The position numbers and the translations under genes are program-made. 64,000 bases of DNA from Channa striata (lineage: Eukaryota; Chordata; Actinopteri; Anabantiformes; Channidae): assembly GCA_033026295.1 (NCBI GenBank), contig JAUPFM010000063.1:62001-126000 (forward strand), given 5' to 3'. Under the pieces are notes generated by a model. The model did not search any database, was not told the DNA's origin, and saw only the letters and a program-made list of their open reading frames with translations. Position 1 is the first letter of the stretch; every line of letters begins with the position of its first letter. Shown one piece after another: positions 32,201-47,200 of this stretch.

Positions 32201-35200
32201 ATATTCAGAGGTGAGAGAATCACTCTCACATGTGAGATCCAGGGAGGTGGAGACACTGAGTGGACGTATGAATGGACACCAGCCAAGTCAAAGACACGTC
32301 CAACACACAATGAATATGTGATTGACGGAGCAGCTGAGTCTGACAGTGTAAACTACAGGTGTCGGGGTAAAACAGACTCTCACTCATCAACAGAGTGGAG
32401 TAATGTCGTCACACTGACAGTATCAGGTAGGTTGGATTTTTGTATGTTTAACACACTTCTACAAATATTCTCTCTTTTTCCTTCTTTAACGTGATTTTTG
32501 AAATATAATTATTCAAAGTCACGTTAAAGAAGATAATGATACATAAAAACATATTTTAAATGTGAATGCAATCGATCCTGTCACTTGTCATCCACATTAG
32601 AAATGCCATGTTTTTATGTACTTTTATTCTTTTTAATAAGACAACAGGAAACATTTGTCTGTCCAAAACTGATCCAGTCCTGTCTTCGGGTGTTAGAACA
32701 GATTTATGGAGAAGCAGAAACCCTGCAGTGTAACTTTACAGATACTGTTGTTCAAAGGAAAAGTACTAAGAAAAGAATAAAATATATATTTTTATTAAAG
32801 TGATTAGTTGGTACATGTGCAAAAATTAAGCTTTATGATTGACTTTGCTGCAGTAACTGATCTTCTTCTACTACTACTTCTCTTTCGGCTTTTCCCATCA
32901 GGGGTCGCCACAGCGAATCATCCTTTTCCACCTCACTCTACCCTGGGCATCTTCCTCTCTGACACCAGCTAACCTCATGTCCTCTGTTAGAACATCCATA
33001 TATCTCCTCCTTGGTCGTCCTCTCGCTCTCTTGCCTGGCAGCTCCATCTCCAACATCCTTCTACCAATATATTCACTATCCCTCCTCTGCACATGTCCAA
33101 ACCATCTCAGTCTGGCCTCTCTGACTTTGTTGCTAACACAGGCAACGTGCGCTGTCCCTCTGATGAGCTCGTTCCTAATTCTATCCAACCTTGTCACTCC
33201 TAAGGAGAACCTCAACATCTTCATCTCTGCTGCTTCCATCTCTGCCTCTTGTCTCTTTCTCACTGCTACTGTCTCTAACCCATAGAGCAGAGCTGGTCTC
33301 ACCACTGTCCTGAACACCTTCTAATCTCTGTATTTCCTGTTTGGCTCTAAATTGAACAGCAGATGAACCCAAACCCGCTCTGACAGCAGACAAGACAAAC
33401 ATACGAGCAGGAGACAGTGTGACACTGACCTGCTCTGTGGACAGATCTGATGGCTGGACATTTTACTGGTACAGACATTCGTCAGACTCCTCTGAATCTC
33501 AGGTCTTGGTAAAAAAAGACCGAGGCAGAGTTTTCCGAGTGTCAGAAGGAGGTTTTTACTCCTGCAGAGGAGCGAGAGGAGATCCACTGTTCTTCACACA
33601 ACTCAGCAATAAAGTCAGTGTTGAGAAAATTGGTGAGTTCAGTGATTTGTTCTTAAAAAACATTCTGTTAATGTGTTCATGTGTTTATCAGCAGTAATTT
33701 GTAGCAGCAGCTCATATTGTTCTGATGATGTTAATCCTTCATGTTGTGAACAGATTTGACTTAAAAGTAGAAGATGCTTCATGTGCCTGAGTTTAATTTA
33801 TCATAAAGATGAGCAGGTTTTCTGGATGTTAGTGTAAAAGTTTTTCTCCTTCAGTGTCACTCAGACCTTTAGATTGTGTCCTACATCTGTAGTCAAGACC
33901 ACCTGAACCAAGACCAAGTCATGACCGAGACCTTAGTGTATCAATCCCAGAACAAGACCAAGACTTTAAAGAGCTGAGACCAAGTCAAGACTCTGGTGCA
34001 TTATAAGAAGAGGTGGTTCTAATGTTTTGGAAGCAGTTTAAATAATCAGGACATCAGCATGTAGTGTTGATGTCAAAGCTGCTGAACGTGTCCCCACATG
34101 TCCTGTCTCCCCAAACTCACTGAGTTGACGCTGCTTTGGTCACATCCCTCCTCACCATGAACTAACACTATGTTAAACCAGGTCACTTGTGCAGCAGCCA
34201 GGAGACAAACAGCTGAAACTAGTGTCCTGAAACTTGTGGTATATTCACAGTTGGAAAATATGTAGAACTAATATTAGCAAAGTCTCTCTGGGTAAAGAAT
34301 GAAGATATTTTTAAGAGTTTTGCTACAGAGGCACATTGTTATACTCTATTCTCTACATTATATTATCAGTTTTCTTACTATATCCCGTTTGGTTAATAAA
34401 TGAATCACTGCAAAACTAATATTTTAAACCTTCTGATTGACTGTGATGATATTTACTGTACATACAGTTTAATTTACTGTAGTTTAAATAGTGTAACAGC
34501 TACAATATCTGACTTTTTAAAATTCATACTCATATCATCAGCAGATTCCTAGATCACGTCATAGTCACAATTATATCTTAACCTTTAGTCTGTTCAGTTC
34601 TGTGTCATGGTGCAGTAGTGACACACTGACATTGTTCTTTGCTTTAATAGAAATAACCCTAATAACTTGAATCTACAATTTATTCATGTTTATTTTTCTC
34701 CAATTTTCAATGTTATGTTTCCTCACATATTGTAATTAAAACATTTTTTTTAACAATGTTTTATGTTGCTAACTCTGTTGTGTTGTCGGCTTTTAGATGC
34801 TGTTCTGACCCTTGAGCCCAGCTGGTCCATGTTTTTTACTGGAGAGTCAGTGACCTTCATATGTGACATGAAGGAAGGAAAAGACACTGACTGGTTTTAT
34901 AAAATCAAGAGAGACGGTCGAGAATTTCTTCAGTATAATTCAAATAAACTCTACACATTATCAAGTCTTTCTACAGGCTACAGTGGTGTTTACCAGTGCT
35001 TTGGTCGTCACATAGAATCATATATTATAAAGAGCAGTAACAACGTCTCTTTACATGTTTCAGGTGAGTCATCAATGTTTTACCATATTTACAAACAAAC
35101 AGCCTTATTAATATGTTCTATTCATCTTTATTGTAATATGTGAATACAAAGTTAAATTTAACAAAAAAAATAGTGCTGAAACAGAATATTCTGAAACAAG

Positions 35201-38200
35201 TACCAGGATCACAGATTTTTTTTTTCTTTTGCTGAAAACTAAGGTTTTATTTGAGACAATATAGTACAAAGGAAAAAAAACATTGTAGACTTGCAGTTTG
35301 TTTTCATGTTATAATGAAAACATACATACCCAAGATAACATGAACACATAAAAAATATTTCAAGTTTTATGTAATTTCCATTTTCCTAACTGCAGACAAA
35401 CCCAGGGCCACACTGACACCAGGACCAACAAACATACCAGTAGGAGGCAGCGTGACACTGAGCTGCTCTGTAGACGTCTCTGATGGCTGGAAATATGACT
35501 GGTTCAGACGAACCTCAGACTCTGAAGAAGCTCAGATCACAACAGCTGGTGAAGGAGACAGAATTATCCGTGTTTCACAAGGAGGCATCTACAGGTGCAG
35601 AGGACGAAGAGGACGACCAGGTTTTTACACTGATATAAGTTCTGACGTCAGCATTAAAATAACTTGTGAGTTTAATTATTGTGTTGGTGATAAAAAAACA
35701 TCCATTCCTGATCACAGTTTCTACATGTGAAGTTTCTCTGTTGATCTGATGATTCTATTTGTATCTATTAGTTTCCAATTCTGTGTCTGTGACTCTACAA
35801 CCCAACTGGCCTCAGATGTTCAGTGGTGAGACGATCACCCTCAGATGTGAGATCCAGGACGGTGGAGACACTGGGTGGGAGTATGAATGGAGACAAAGCA
35901 GGTCAACCACACACAGGACAAACAGGAAGTCCTGGACTTTCCGTGTGTCCAGCAGTGGGGACTACATGTGTAAGGGGACAAAGACACAGGACTCGTCTGC
36001 TTCTACAGAGTGGAGTGAACCCACCACACTGACTGTGACACGTAAGTCATATATTTGTTATGTTTGTTATGTGCTAATGTTGTTTCTATTATTTATTATT
36101 ATTATTATTATTCCGGGTTCTTCCGTACGTTTTTCGACCCACAACTGGTCCTAAACACTCACAGCTAGAAACACCGTTCAACTCTATATTGTTAAAACTT
36201 GTTTGGAGATGATGCCTATTGATATATGTGCTGATAGCTAATGCAGAATTATTTATATAAATATTTTAAATTATTTTTATTTTGCATTGAGCTCTATGGG
36301 AACCTTTGATGTCTTTTATGTGGAGATGGTGCCAGTTCCTTTCTGTGCTGATGACTGACTGTCCTTCATGTTTTCACACATGAAAGAATCAGAGATTCCA
36401 TTCACTTGTAAATTGTTCAGGGCTTCAAATCTCAGCGTTACTCAAAGTTTGCAGCAGCTTAGCTTTCAGCAATCACAAACATTTTCTTCAGGAAATGCAT
36501 GTATTTATTTTTAAATTTTAATTCTTTACAGGCACATTTGTAATTTGAATTTGAATAATTGCAGAATTGTCATTGGACACCTTTTATTTGCAGAAGACAT
36601 TTTGTGGACATTTCACTTATGTTGTAATAACTTTTGGACATTGGAGTCCAAAATTCAAACACCAAATTAATCAAACATGTTATTCCTTCATCTGATAGTT
36701 GCTTGTTTTTCTATGTTACAACAACTCATGTTCTTTTATATTTCTACAAATGGATAAATTAAGACTTAAATTCTGCCTTGTTACATAAAAAATCAAGATG
36801 GGACACAACATGTTTAATGACGCTTTCAACATCTCAGTGACAATGAGATTGTGATGATGTCATATGTTCCACAAACTTTTAAATTATTTATTAACATGAT
36901 CGTTTGAGAGATTTCACCTTAAGTAATATTAGTCTCTAAAATTTCCACATAATTAAAGGTTATAACATCATGGTATTTAAATATTGTGTTACGAAGAATA
37001 ACCAGTGTCTGCATCAAATTTTGAATCAAATAACAACTTTGTAAAATGTTCTAGTCCCTGATCGTCTCAAATATTTTTAGATTGTTCATTGGACCAGGGG
37101 GACTCTGGTAAATAAAAGTGGTTAATGATGATGTGGATCCTTCAGGAAAATAGTAAAGTAAAACCAAGAAAGATGTTGTTACCTAATAACCTACATTCTT
37201 TGTTAGACATTGGTTACACAAATCCTGTGTAACAGTTTGTCAAATGAAGTGACATCAGTGCTTTAGTTTGACTTTGAAGGACAGTTTGCACATTCTGGAC
37301 CATCTGTGTCCGTATCTCTCGAGCGCTGAAGTCCTCTGATACTGTAATTCATCCATTTGATCCATTGACTTCATTTCTGCTCTGCTCTCACATTCTCGTG
37401 GTTTCTGACTTGCTGTCTGTTGAACCTCTTCCTTGTCCTTCCTCCTGGTGAAGCGAACCACCGTCGGTCTCGCTCACCCAGCTGATCTTCTCCCAGCACG
37501 TGAGCACGTTCAATCAGCAGCAAATCACTCAGGTCAAGATGTTTGATGACATGATCTTGTACTTTCCTTCCACTGATTCAGGCATATAATAAAAGACAAG
37601 CTCATCTTGTGTACTCTGGTCGTCCGTACGATCATATTTCTGATGAAGTTCAGCATTTTCACGCACAAGTTTGTCAACTGTTTCTATTGTGTAAAAAACT
37701 GTAACTTTGGCAATAGTGAGCATGACACCTTTGTCTTCAAACCAGAACATTAACATAACCCATGAGCAAATTATACAAATATGTCAAATATGTCTGTGTA
37801 GTGGATAATTAAATGTATATATTCATGTAGTGTGATTTATGGTCTTAAATGCTCAGTGGTGGAAGAAAATACCAGTTATTATTAGTGAACCACTGATGTT
37901 GGATTTAAATGTTAGAACTGGTGAAAAGTGCAGCTGAACCACAGAAAGGAAAGACAAAATAAAAGTTTATCTGCACAAATTTGCTGTGAAGTTTTAAATG
38001 TCACTGAGTTACAAACTAGAATATTGTTTGAAAAATGGTGATGACAAAAAAACTTCAAACATTGTATTGTACGGAATGTTTATGTCCTGGTCTTTCGGCA
38101 AAGGGTCCTGAAAAAATGAAGCTACCACACATGTGGCTCACACGTGAATATCAGCAGACAATCAGAATCACCAGTTAAATTTGGACATCATCCTCCGTTT

Positions 38201-41200
38201 CCATTGTTCAATAAAACGTGTTAATTCTTTGTATATCAGTGAATTATTCCCTGAACAGGTAGGAAGAGCAAACGGTCCGGTATGATAGACATGGCCAGCA
38301 AAATAGTTCATGAGTCACTAAAGAAACATTGTTTTTATTATGTTTATTTCTATTTGTATTTTATAGTGTTACATGCATCTGAAAAATTTAAATATTATGT
38401 TTAGAATTATGATTTTTTAAATGGTATTAAAAGAAAATTGTATTTTAAAATTTCATAATGCTGATCACAGTGATAATATTTAAAAAACGGCACAATTTTT
38501 TTATTATGAAGATTTATTTCTGTTTAGCAATTATTTTCTATTTATTTAAATTGTCGTCATTAATAGAGACAGTAATTATGTTTTGATGTGTTTGTTCTAA
38601 ACTCAACAGCAGCTGAACCAAAGGCCCAAATAAGAGCTGACAGCAGTGATATTCCAGTAGCTAAGGCAGCGTGACCCTGAGCTGCTCTGTTGAACCCATC
38701 ATCTGGTTGGACATATCACTGGTACAGAGGTGATAGATTGTTTGAACCTCTGACACAAGATGCTGTTTCCCACACGAATGGACGAATCAGTGTCTCATGG
38801 GAGGAATCTACAGGTGCAGAGGAGGAAGAGGAAACCCAGTTTACTACACACAGAACAGTGACACTGTGAGAATCAACAACAATGGTGATTTGAACTTGAT
38901 GCATTAACTTGAATTTTAACATTAATGATAAAAATAATTTAGTTTGATGGTGATTTTCCCTGTTTTACTTTTTATTGTCTCTTTCTGTTTGAACAGTCCC
39001 AAACAAGGCGACTGTGACTCTGCAAACACCTGGACTCAGATATTCCCTGATGAGACAATCACTCTGACATGTGAGATGAAGGACAGAGGAGACACTTTGT
39101 ATTTTATGAATGGACAACAAGCAGCTCAGTGAAACCTCCAGGACAAATGAATTACACCATTAGAAGTGTTTTCAAAAGAGGAGAATACAGGTGTAAATGA
39201 TCACAAATGAAAACTGCACAACAGTCTTCAACAGATTGGAGTGATTTTACACTGACAGTATCTCACCAAACAGAAAGTCCATCATATTTCATGTCCTTTG
39301 TAAATATAAGAAAAACACCTATAATTCTAATTATTATAAGAGGACAGACACAGAGAACAATTTGCACATGATCCACCAACAAACACACAGTAACATGTTT
39401 TCATTAAACCAAAGGACTCCACAGATAAACCCAGACCTGTCCTCAGTGTGTCTCCATCATGGCTGAGTCCTGGAGCCTCAGTGACTCTGAACTGTGAGCT
39501 TGAACATCCATCTCAGGATGGAGGTTCTACTGGTATAAGGCTGTTCCTGATCTGTCACACAAATCCTGACAGATATGAGCTGCTACCTGCTAGAGACACT
39601 GGGACTGGACAGAATTCAGTGTCCTTCATGGACAGACACACACATCTACAGGACATGTGTGTAGAGCTGGAAGAGGAGACCCAGTGTATTACACACATCA
39701 CAGTGAACCACAGTTTGTCTGGTCTGAGGTCAGTTGGTTTCTGGGTTTTCTCTGAAGAAAAAAGATGAAAAGTCATCACCTCAGTTCATCATTTGTCTCT
39801 GAACAACTTGCAGTGTCCATCCATATGTTGATAATTAAATGTGTCCTGTACATTCATGCTCTACCAGTAAAAAACATGAATTTGACTGTTTTTGTTTTGT
39901 TTTGTGTTTATAAATAATTTTTTTTCTTTTTTTGTGGCAGGGTCTTATCTAACATCTATTTAAACAATAAAAATAAACTAAACAGATATCAAATTTTATG
40001 CACAATGAGAAAATGTAGGTTTTAAAAATATTAGTAACAAGCTGATGGAATAAATCAGACCAACAAATCTGATACATAAGAGGAAACAGTCACTGTGAGA
40101 CAGTCAAATACTGACAAATTCATTAGTGGTAAATAAAATATTGTGTAAAGATGGAAGGTAACAGCAGTTTAACATGTCACAGCTGCTGTTGTCACTTTCT
40201 TACGTCATTTGAAACAGACACAAACTGTAAGAAGCTTTTAAGGTAGAAATCACAGTTTGATGAAGACGCTGCAGTTTGCTCTGATCCTCAGTTACAAGAA
40301 ACTGAAGTAGATGAATATCATAGGCCTTTGTAATGTGCTATTTGAATCATCGTGTCTTTGAACTTGGTTTTATTTCTTTTGTCGTGTTTTCCAGATGTTG
40401 GTCCATCAGCGTCTCTCACAGTGAATCCTGACAGAGTTCAACACTTCACCTCTGACTCTGTGTCTCTGAGCTGTGAGGGAAACTCTACTGAGTGGACAGT
40501 GAGGAGGTTCCCTGAGGACGTCCCTCTGTCTCCCTGCTCCCACTGGGGGACAATGACTGGATCCACGTGTAAAATCTCCTCCTCCCGGTCTGGTACTGCA
40601 GTGTACTGGTGTGAGTCTGGATCAGGAGAGTTCAGTAATTCAGTCAACATCACTGTCCACAGTATGTTTGATTCACTTTGTCCATTTCTTTCACTGAAAC
40701 ATCCATGTGTCAACATCCTGTTATGAACTTTAATACCCAGATCAAACTGAGTAGTGGACAGTGGTCACATGCTGAAGTGTCTTTGGGCAAAACACTGAAC
40801 CCCAACATGCCCCTGATGTCTGCTCTTGCAAAATGTAATTTAATATTAATGTAAACATTAATATTGCTAATAATAAGTCGAACCAAGCTACAGTTTTAAT
40901 GTTAGTCCATTAAAGACCTTCTGGTCCAGTAATCACATACTCTGGTTAAACACAAGAGACCATGTTAAGGAAAAAATTTTCCTTGACATATATAAACCCA
41001 AATTAGTCTTTCATCATCATGAGTTCTTTTCCATTTTTAATGACCTCCAAAGAAATCACAAACCCAGAACCCGCTCTTTTTAATTATTTATTAGTCTAAA
41101 CTACAGAGTATACGTGGATGTAAGTGAGTGGAACCAAATGAATGAACAAATGCACAATAAAACATAAAATAACCAACTCTAAGTAAACAGCTGAATGAAT

Positions 41201-44200
41201 ATTAATACCGGTAAATAAGTGTATGGTGATTTTGGGCTAGAGGAAAGGAATCAGTTACTATTCACATCTAAGTAACCATGAAAAGAAACAAGAAGAAGTT
41301 AGGACCGATACAAAAATAGACACAAGAATTTGAGAATAAAAAGAGAAAAAGTTTAAACTTGGCCTTCATTTATCTCTACAGGATGATCTGCTAGATTCAG
41401 GCTGACAGAAATTATTGGTTCATCAAGCATAATCTGCTGCTTTAAAGCCTCAACTACTGGGAGAACTTGGTTCTGTTAACTTGGTTCTGGATTCTGATGA
41501 ACAGATGTTTGTTACATCGTAAACTGCTTAATATCTTGGTTACACAAAGTAAGAAGACACACAATCATTTGGAAATTAGTCATGAATTAACCTGGAAATT
41601 GATCAAACATATTGTAGCATTTAGTCCTAAAACTGTAACAAGATAACGTTCTGAGCATTAATTTCTTCGTGGCTGAGGGAGCGTCTGACGTCCACTTATA
41701 AATTCTACCAAAGGACAGTGTTGCATCACATCACGCTCTCTCATCACTATGGATTAATCATATAAATCTATAATTAGGCAGTTCTCTGTTGTACAAGAGA
41801 TAGTGTTGCACCTACTTTTGGCACCTTCTGAATACAGTGTTATGAATATTAAGGCGTTTGACAGCTGATTTGTACCGGTTTTGGAGTTTGAGTCCCAAAA
41901 TGAAAGTTTTCCTTCACTGTGAATTTGCATTTTGAACTTTACACACACACACCCACACGCTGGTGCCAGTCTTGAAAGCTTTGTATGGGTGAGTTAGGGA
42001 CAATTTTAAACCTGGTAAGTGATAAGAAAACAGACACACTGGCTGTCTGGGGTGGATGCTACAAGAACTACAAAAGTCATTGAGTTGATTTCTGCTTATT
42101 AATCACAATTATAGAAATAGCTCTAAAAAAGTTTTAATGTATTGAATATTCTTTTGTTCACAAAATGAAGATCTTTTCCATCTGAAACTGTGACAGTTGT
42201 AGTTTATCATTATACACTGATGATGTTTTTAGAAGAACTAATATATTGATGATTACACACAGTATCCTCATTCACTACAGATGTAACTGCCCAAGTCCTG
42301 ATTTCTAAACTTCATCATCACAGTCACAGCTGTTCTCTTATTCTGTTCTCAGTGATCACAGTTCCATGTTTTTTATCCCTAAACTGTTTCATATAAAGAG
42401 ACAAAAACTGTTTTTTTGCTAAAGGGTTTTTAGACGGTAGTTTGTAATTAGACCAGATCTATAAAATAAATGTTCTTGTTCTGATGTTCTGCACCAGCTG
42501 AACCTTCACTCTGACTGTTTTACAGATGCAGATATTCTCCTGGTGAGTCCTGTCCATCCTGTGACTGAAGGACAGTCTGTTACTGTCGGCTGCAAATTCA
42601 GAAACACAAACTTTGTTTCCAATGTGATTTTCTATCAAAATGACAAAGTCAGACAAAATGACACCAGACAGGAGCTGAATATTTCTGCAGTGTCAAAGTC
42701 AGATGAAGGTTTCTACAAGTGTCAGTGCTCAGGAAAAGAGTCGCCACAGAGTTGGTTAACAGTTACAGGTGAGATTTAAACATGATCAACATCAACTATG
42801 TTTACACAAATCCATTAATTTTTTGATGCAATTCAGAGTTTTGTTTTTACTAAAGTTTAAAGTCACATCACACTCCTTTTTTAAAAAGAATATTCATTTA
42901 TGCATTCCTTAATGAGAATAACTCATATTTACAATAACTGTAGCAGGACCCACACGCTCTTCACTTCCTGTGGCACTGATTATTGGGCTGGTTTGTGGGA
43001 TCATATTCATTATTCTTCTGCTCCTGTTGTTTCGTTACAAACGCTCCAAAGGTGAGTAATTTCTTTCTGATATTAGTGTTCACTTAATCACTGTAGTTCA
43101 GAATTATTCATATATACAATTAAATATCAATATCGTCACAAGCCATGTAATATCAAATGTCTTTTGACAGATTCAGGCTTTGCCAGGTCAGTACTCTCTC
43201 TTACTTTCTTTCATTTTTACAGCAGTTAATTTTTTCTGTATTTAATTTAGTGTATTTTCTGTATTTTAGGTCAGAACGAACCAGTCATGGCTCCAGCATA
43301 AATGAAAGGTTCAATCCAAATGAAAACCATCATGAAAACTCCTCTGATGTCCATGGTCAGCAAATTATTATTATTATTCAGTTTTTCAGTTTTTAGATTA
43401 ATTTAAATAAACATTAATCACAAAAATAAATCAACCTGTTATTAGTAATTAACATAATTTACAAAAACTCAAGAATATCTCACACAATCAGCTGATCATA
43501 AAAACACTATTTTGCATCCGTTTAATTCATTGGGGCCTAAACTTCTATTACACAAAAAGGTTCCACAAACATTATTGTTCCACAGTTTCATTATAAGGCA
43601 GCACATGCAGACATGATAACACAATGAAAATATTTTACACTCCCAGCTGTAACTTTTCATTTACAAGACAAACATGAAGCCACAGTGGCCTTAACATTTA
43701 TTTTCTAAGTCCAGCATATTTTTCAGTTCATAAGCATCATGTGATTATTTTTTATTTCCAATACACATTTTACTGTCAGGTTTTCTAGTTTTTCAAGTTT
43801 TTCAAACCATTATTGTGATATTGGGTTTACAAAAATGGGAGGGACAAAAGGGACATGATGTCAAAGTGACTTTGGCCACCAAAGCCCATTTAGCCCATTC
43901 AAATTAGAAAATATTCCATCAAGCTGTTTCTCTGACATTGTGTTCAGTAGAATAAATGGAAATAAGCTCACAGTAATCTTGACCTTTGACATTTTGTCTC
44001 CAAAATTGAATCATATCATCCTTGACTTCTCTTAGATGTTTGTAGTATAATGTGAAGACTTTCCTTCAAGGCGTTTGTGATATTGTGTTTGAATGGAGAA
44101 TGGACAGATGTGAGGTCATTGTAGCCTTGACCTTCAACCTTTGACCCCTAAAATGTAATAAGTTCATCCTTAATTTAAAGAAGTTTCGTGAAGGTGTTTG

Positions 44201-47200
44201 TGAGATGTCCTGTTTATGAGAATGGGATGAAGGTTGGACTTATGTAATGGAATTTAAATAATTAATCTGTTTCATTTTTGTTTGTTTGCAACAGGTGAAG
44301 CTTGTATCTATGAATCAATCAAAGAATCTGAAAACGTTGAAACTGGTAAAGTAATTCTATTGATTAAAATGGATTAGTTAGAAATGTCCTTACTGTATGA
44401 TGATGGAGGTGGTTGATTTCAAATCCTATAAAAATAATATGAACATTTCTGATGCAGGTGAATCCCAGGATGTTACATATTCTCTCATTGAACTTAAACG
44501 TGTTGGAAAGAAGCGTGAGTACAACTAATAATTTACATAGAGTAATAATAACTCAATATTAACGTTTCTTTTTACATTTGAACAGGTAAGGATCATAAAC
44601 CAGAAGAGAGCCCAGTTTACGCTGATGTGAAGATAGAAACTGCAGGTACAGTGGGGCTCAAAGTCTCAAATCCTGATACTGCAGGACTTAAACATGTCTC
44701 AGCTCACAGTTCTCAATTTTTTGCACTTTTATATTTCTATTTTTTTTCAGTTTTATACAGTAAGTCGTATGCGATTACTATTGTGTGTTACATGTCATTT
44801 ATAACCATTTCCTGTATAATCTGAATAGTTTTTATACCCTTTTATTATACTTTAAGTTTTCATATAATATGAACTGAATATTCATATTGCTGCTAATATT
44901 GAATACGTTGTGTTTGAAAATCCACATTCCAGCTTTTCGTCTTTGTCTTACAGTACACAAATACATTTGATCAGATAAGTTTATTAAAAATCCTCAGCCT
45001 TTCATACGTTTATTTATTTTTTATGCTTATAGTTGCATAAAAGTTACATAAATCTGTATTAACTGTAAAATATACATGTCTCACCTGGATTTAATAATTC
45101 ACAGCATCTACAGTCAAAGACACACAAACCCAGACACACACACACACACTCAGGGACACTTGTGACAACTACTTTGTGTGTATTTTTTGTTTATGCTCCA
45201 CTTTTAAAAAACTAAATAACATCCCATATTGCTTTTATTTCTAACAATCCATTCCTTTATTTGTCCACTTATGTCTTCAGAATTAATAGAGATGTGTTCT
45301 TCTGTTTTAGATGAAAGTCTGACGTATGCTCAGATCAACCGCCACAACAAAGGAAAAGCCAAGAATAAGAAAGGTGAGCACAGCCCACACGTCTCTGTGA
45401 AAAAGCAACATCACAGTACAGGCCATGACGCTCAGTTTTAATCTCTCGTACTGATACTTCACATTTATGTTATAAAGTGACATGTAACAGTTTTTTATAA
45501 CAACAAAGACAATAAAAGGCTCTGAAAAGTTGGAAATGCTACTGTAAAGATATTAAGGATATACAAATTAATATAAATTTTAAAGGTGTGAAACAACATG
45601 AATATTTCTGATGCCGGCGAATACCACGATGTCATTTATTCTCTCAGTGAACCTAAACATGTTGAAAAGCTGAGTGAATTCTTCAAATACATACTGTAAA
45701 TCTAGTCTAGTTTGATGTTTTGGCCTGCAGTGCCCAGAATTCTATGAAATGTTCTGATTATCTTAACAGGGAAGCATCAAAACCCGGAAGAGAGTCCTAT
45801 TTACTCTAAAGTAAAGACAGGAACTACAGGTACAGTCACGACCAAAGATTGTGTAGAAATGTGTCGTATGGTTATTATATCTTATCTTACAGGTCAGGTA
45901 GACTTTACCATTAGGTATCAGGAGAGGTGAAAATTGTCATATTTACACATACACATCTGTGGAATGTGTTGAACTTTTTGTGCACTTTTGGGTATTTGTA
46001 TTTTTTTTTTCAGTTTTACAAGCATTATGTGATTATTATTTATTCCCACTATATTTTTTACTTATTGTAGCAGATTATAAATAGATTGTGGGTAAAAACC
46101 CAACCTCCAGCTTTTCTCTTTGTCTTCTACATACAAGGTGGCTCAGTCATAAATTAGTTATTTTGTTATGTGATCAGCTGATTCTATAAAGACAATAATA
46201 TTTCACGTTGCTTTTATTTCTTCTTGTCAATCTGCTTTTTTTTGAGATAAAAAAAAAATTCTGAGATGATATTTCTGTTTTAGACGGTCTGACGTATGCT
46301 CAGATCAAACACGACAGCAAAGGAAAAGCCAAGAAAAAGAAAGGTGAGTAAAGTCTGCATTTAATCTGGAGTCTTGGTTCAACATGTTGGTCTTGGACAT
46401 GACCTACGGTTTCTAAAACAACTTATGTTCACATTTCAGACGTTAATGTTCACTTCTAATCTTTCATACTGACAGTTCACATTCATGTGACATATATCCA
46501 CCTCTCTATACCTCGTAAACACTCTGGACTAAACTGACTCATGTGTCACATTTAATCAGAAATATGGACCACAAGTATCAAACTACAACGTCATTAGTCC
46601 AACATTCAAATAGTGACATTTACTTCAAAACTGATTGTTTGCAAAATGGTCCATCAAGTCTGAGCTGAGCAGAAGCTTCACTATTATTTTCCAGCAGGTT
46701 TGAACCTTCCTCATGTCTCCATTTGGCCCAGACTCTGTTTGTGTGTATTTGTAGTGAACACGAAGTACTCGCACTGAATGGCGACACCAGGTGATGAGTG
46801 CATGAGAACATAAGTGAGATGTTAAATAAACCACATGAAATATGATCCGACCACACTGTCAGAGTGATGATATGAATCAGATCCAGGAACAAATTTAAAA
46901 AAAAGTCTGACCTTTTATTTGCACTTTGTGAGAAAATCTGATTTGTGTCAGTTAAAGGGAAAAAAAAACATCTGTAATGTGAATATAGTTATTGTAGGTT
47001 TTTTCTTTATTTTTCTTATTAAGAGTCTTTTTATGAATGTTTATTTTGTGTAAAGCTAAAAGCTCATGTCCCAGTGCACTTTATTATGTGATGTGCCATA
47101 AAATTATTTTCTGTTGTGAATAAATTTGAATTAAAAATTTAAATATATTTCAAATAAATCCTTTTTCCATTTATAGGAAAATCTTCGGCTGCAGCAGCGG

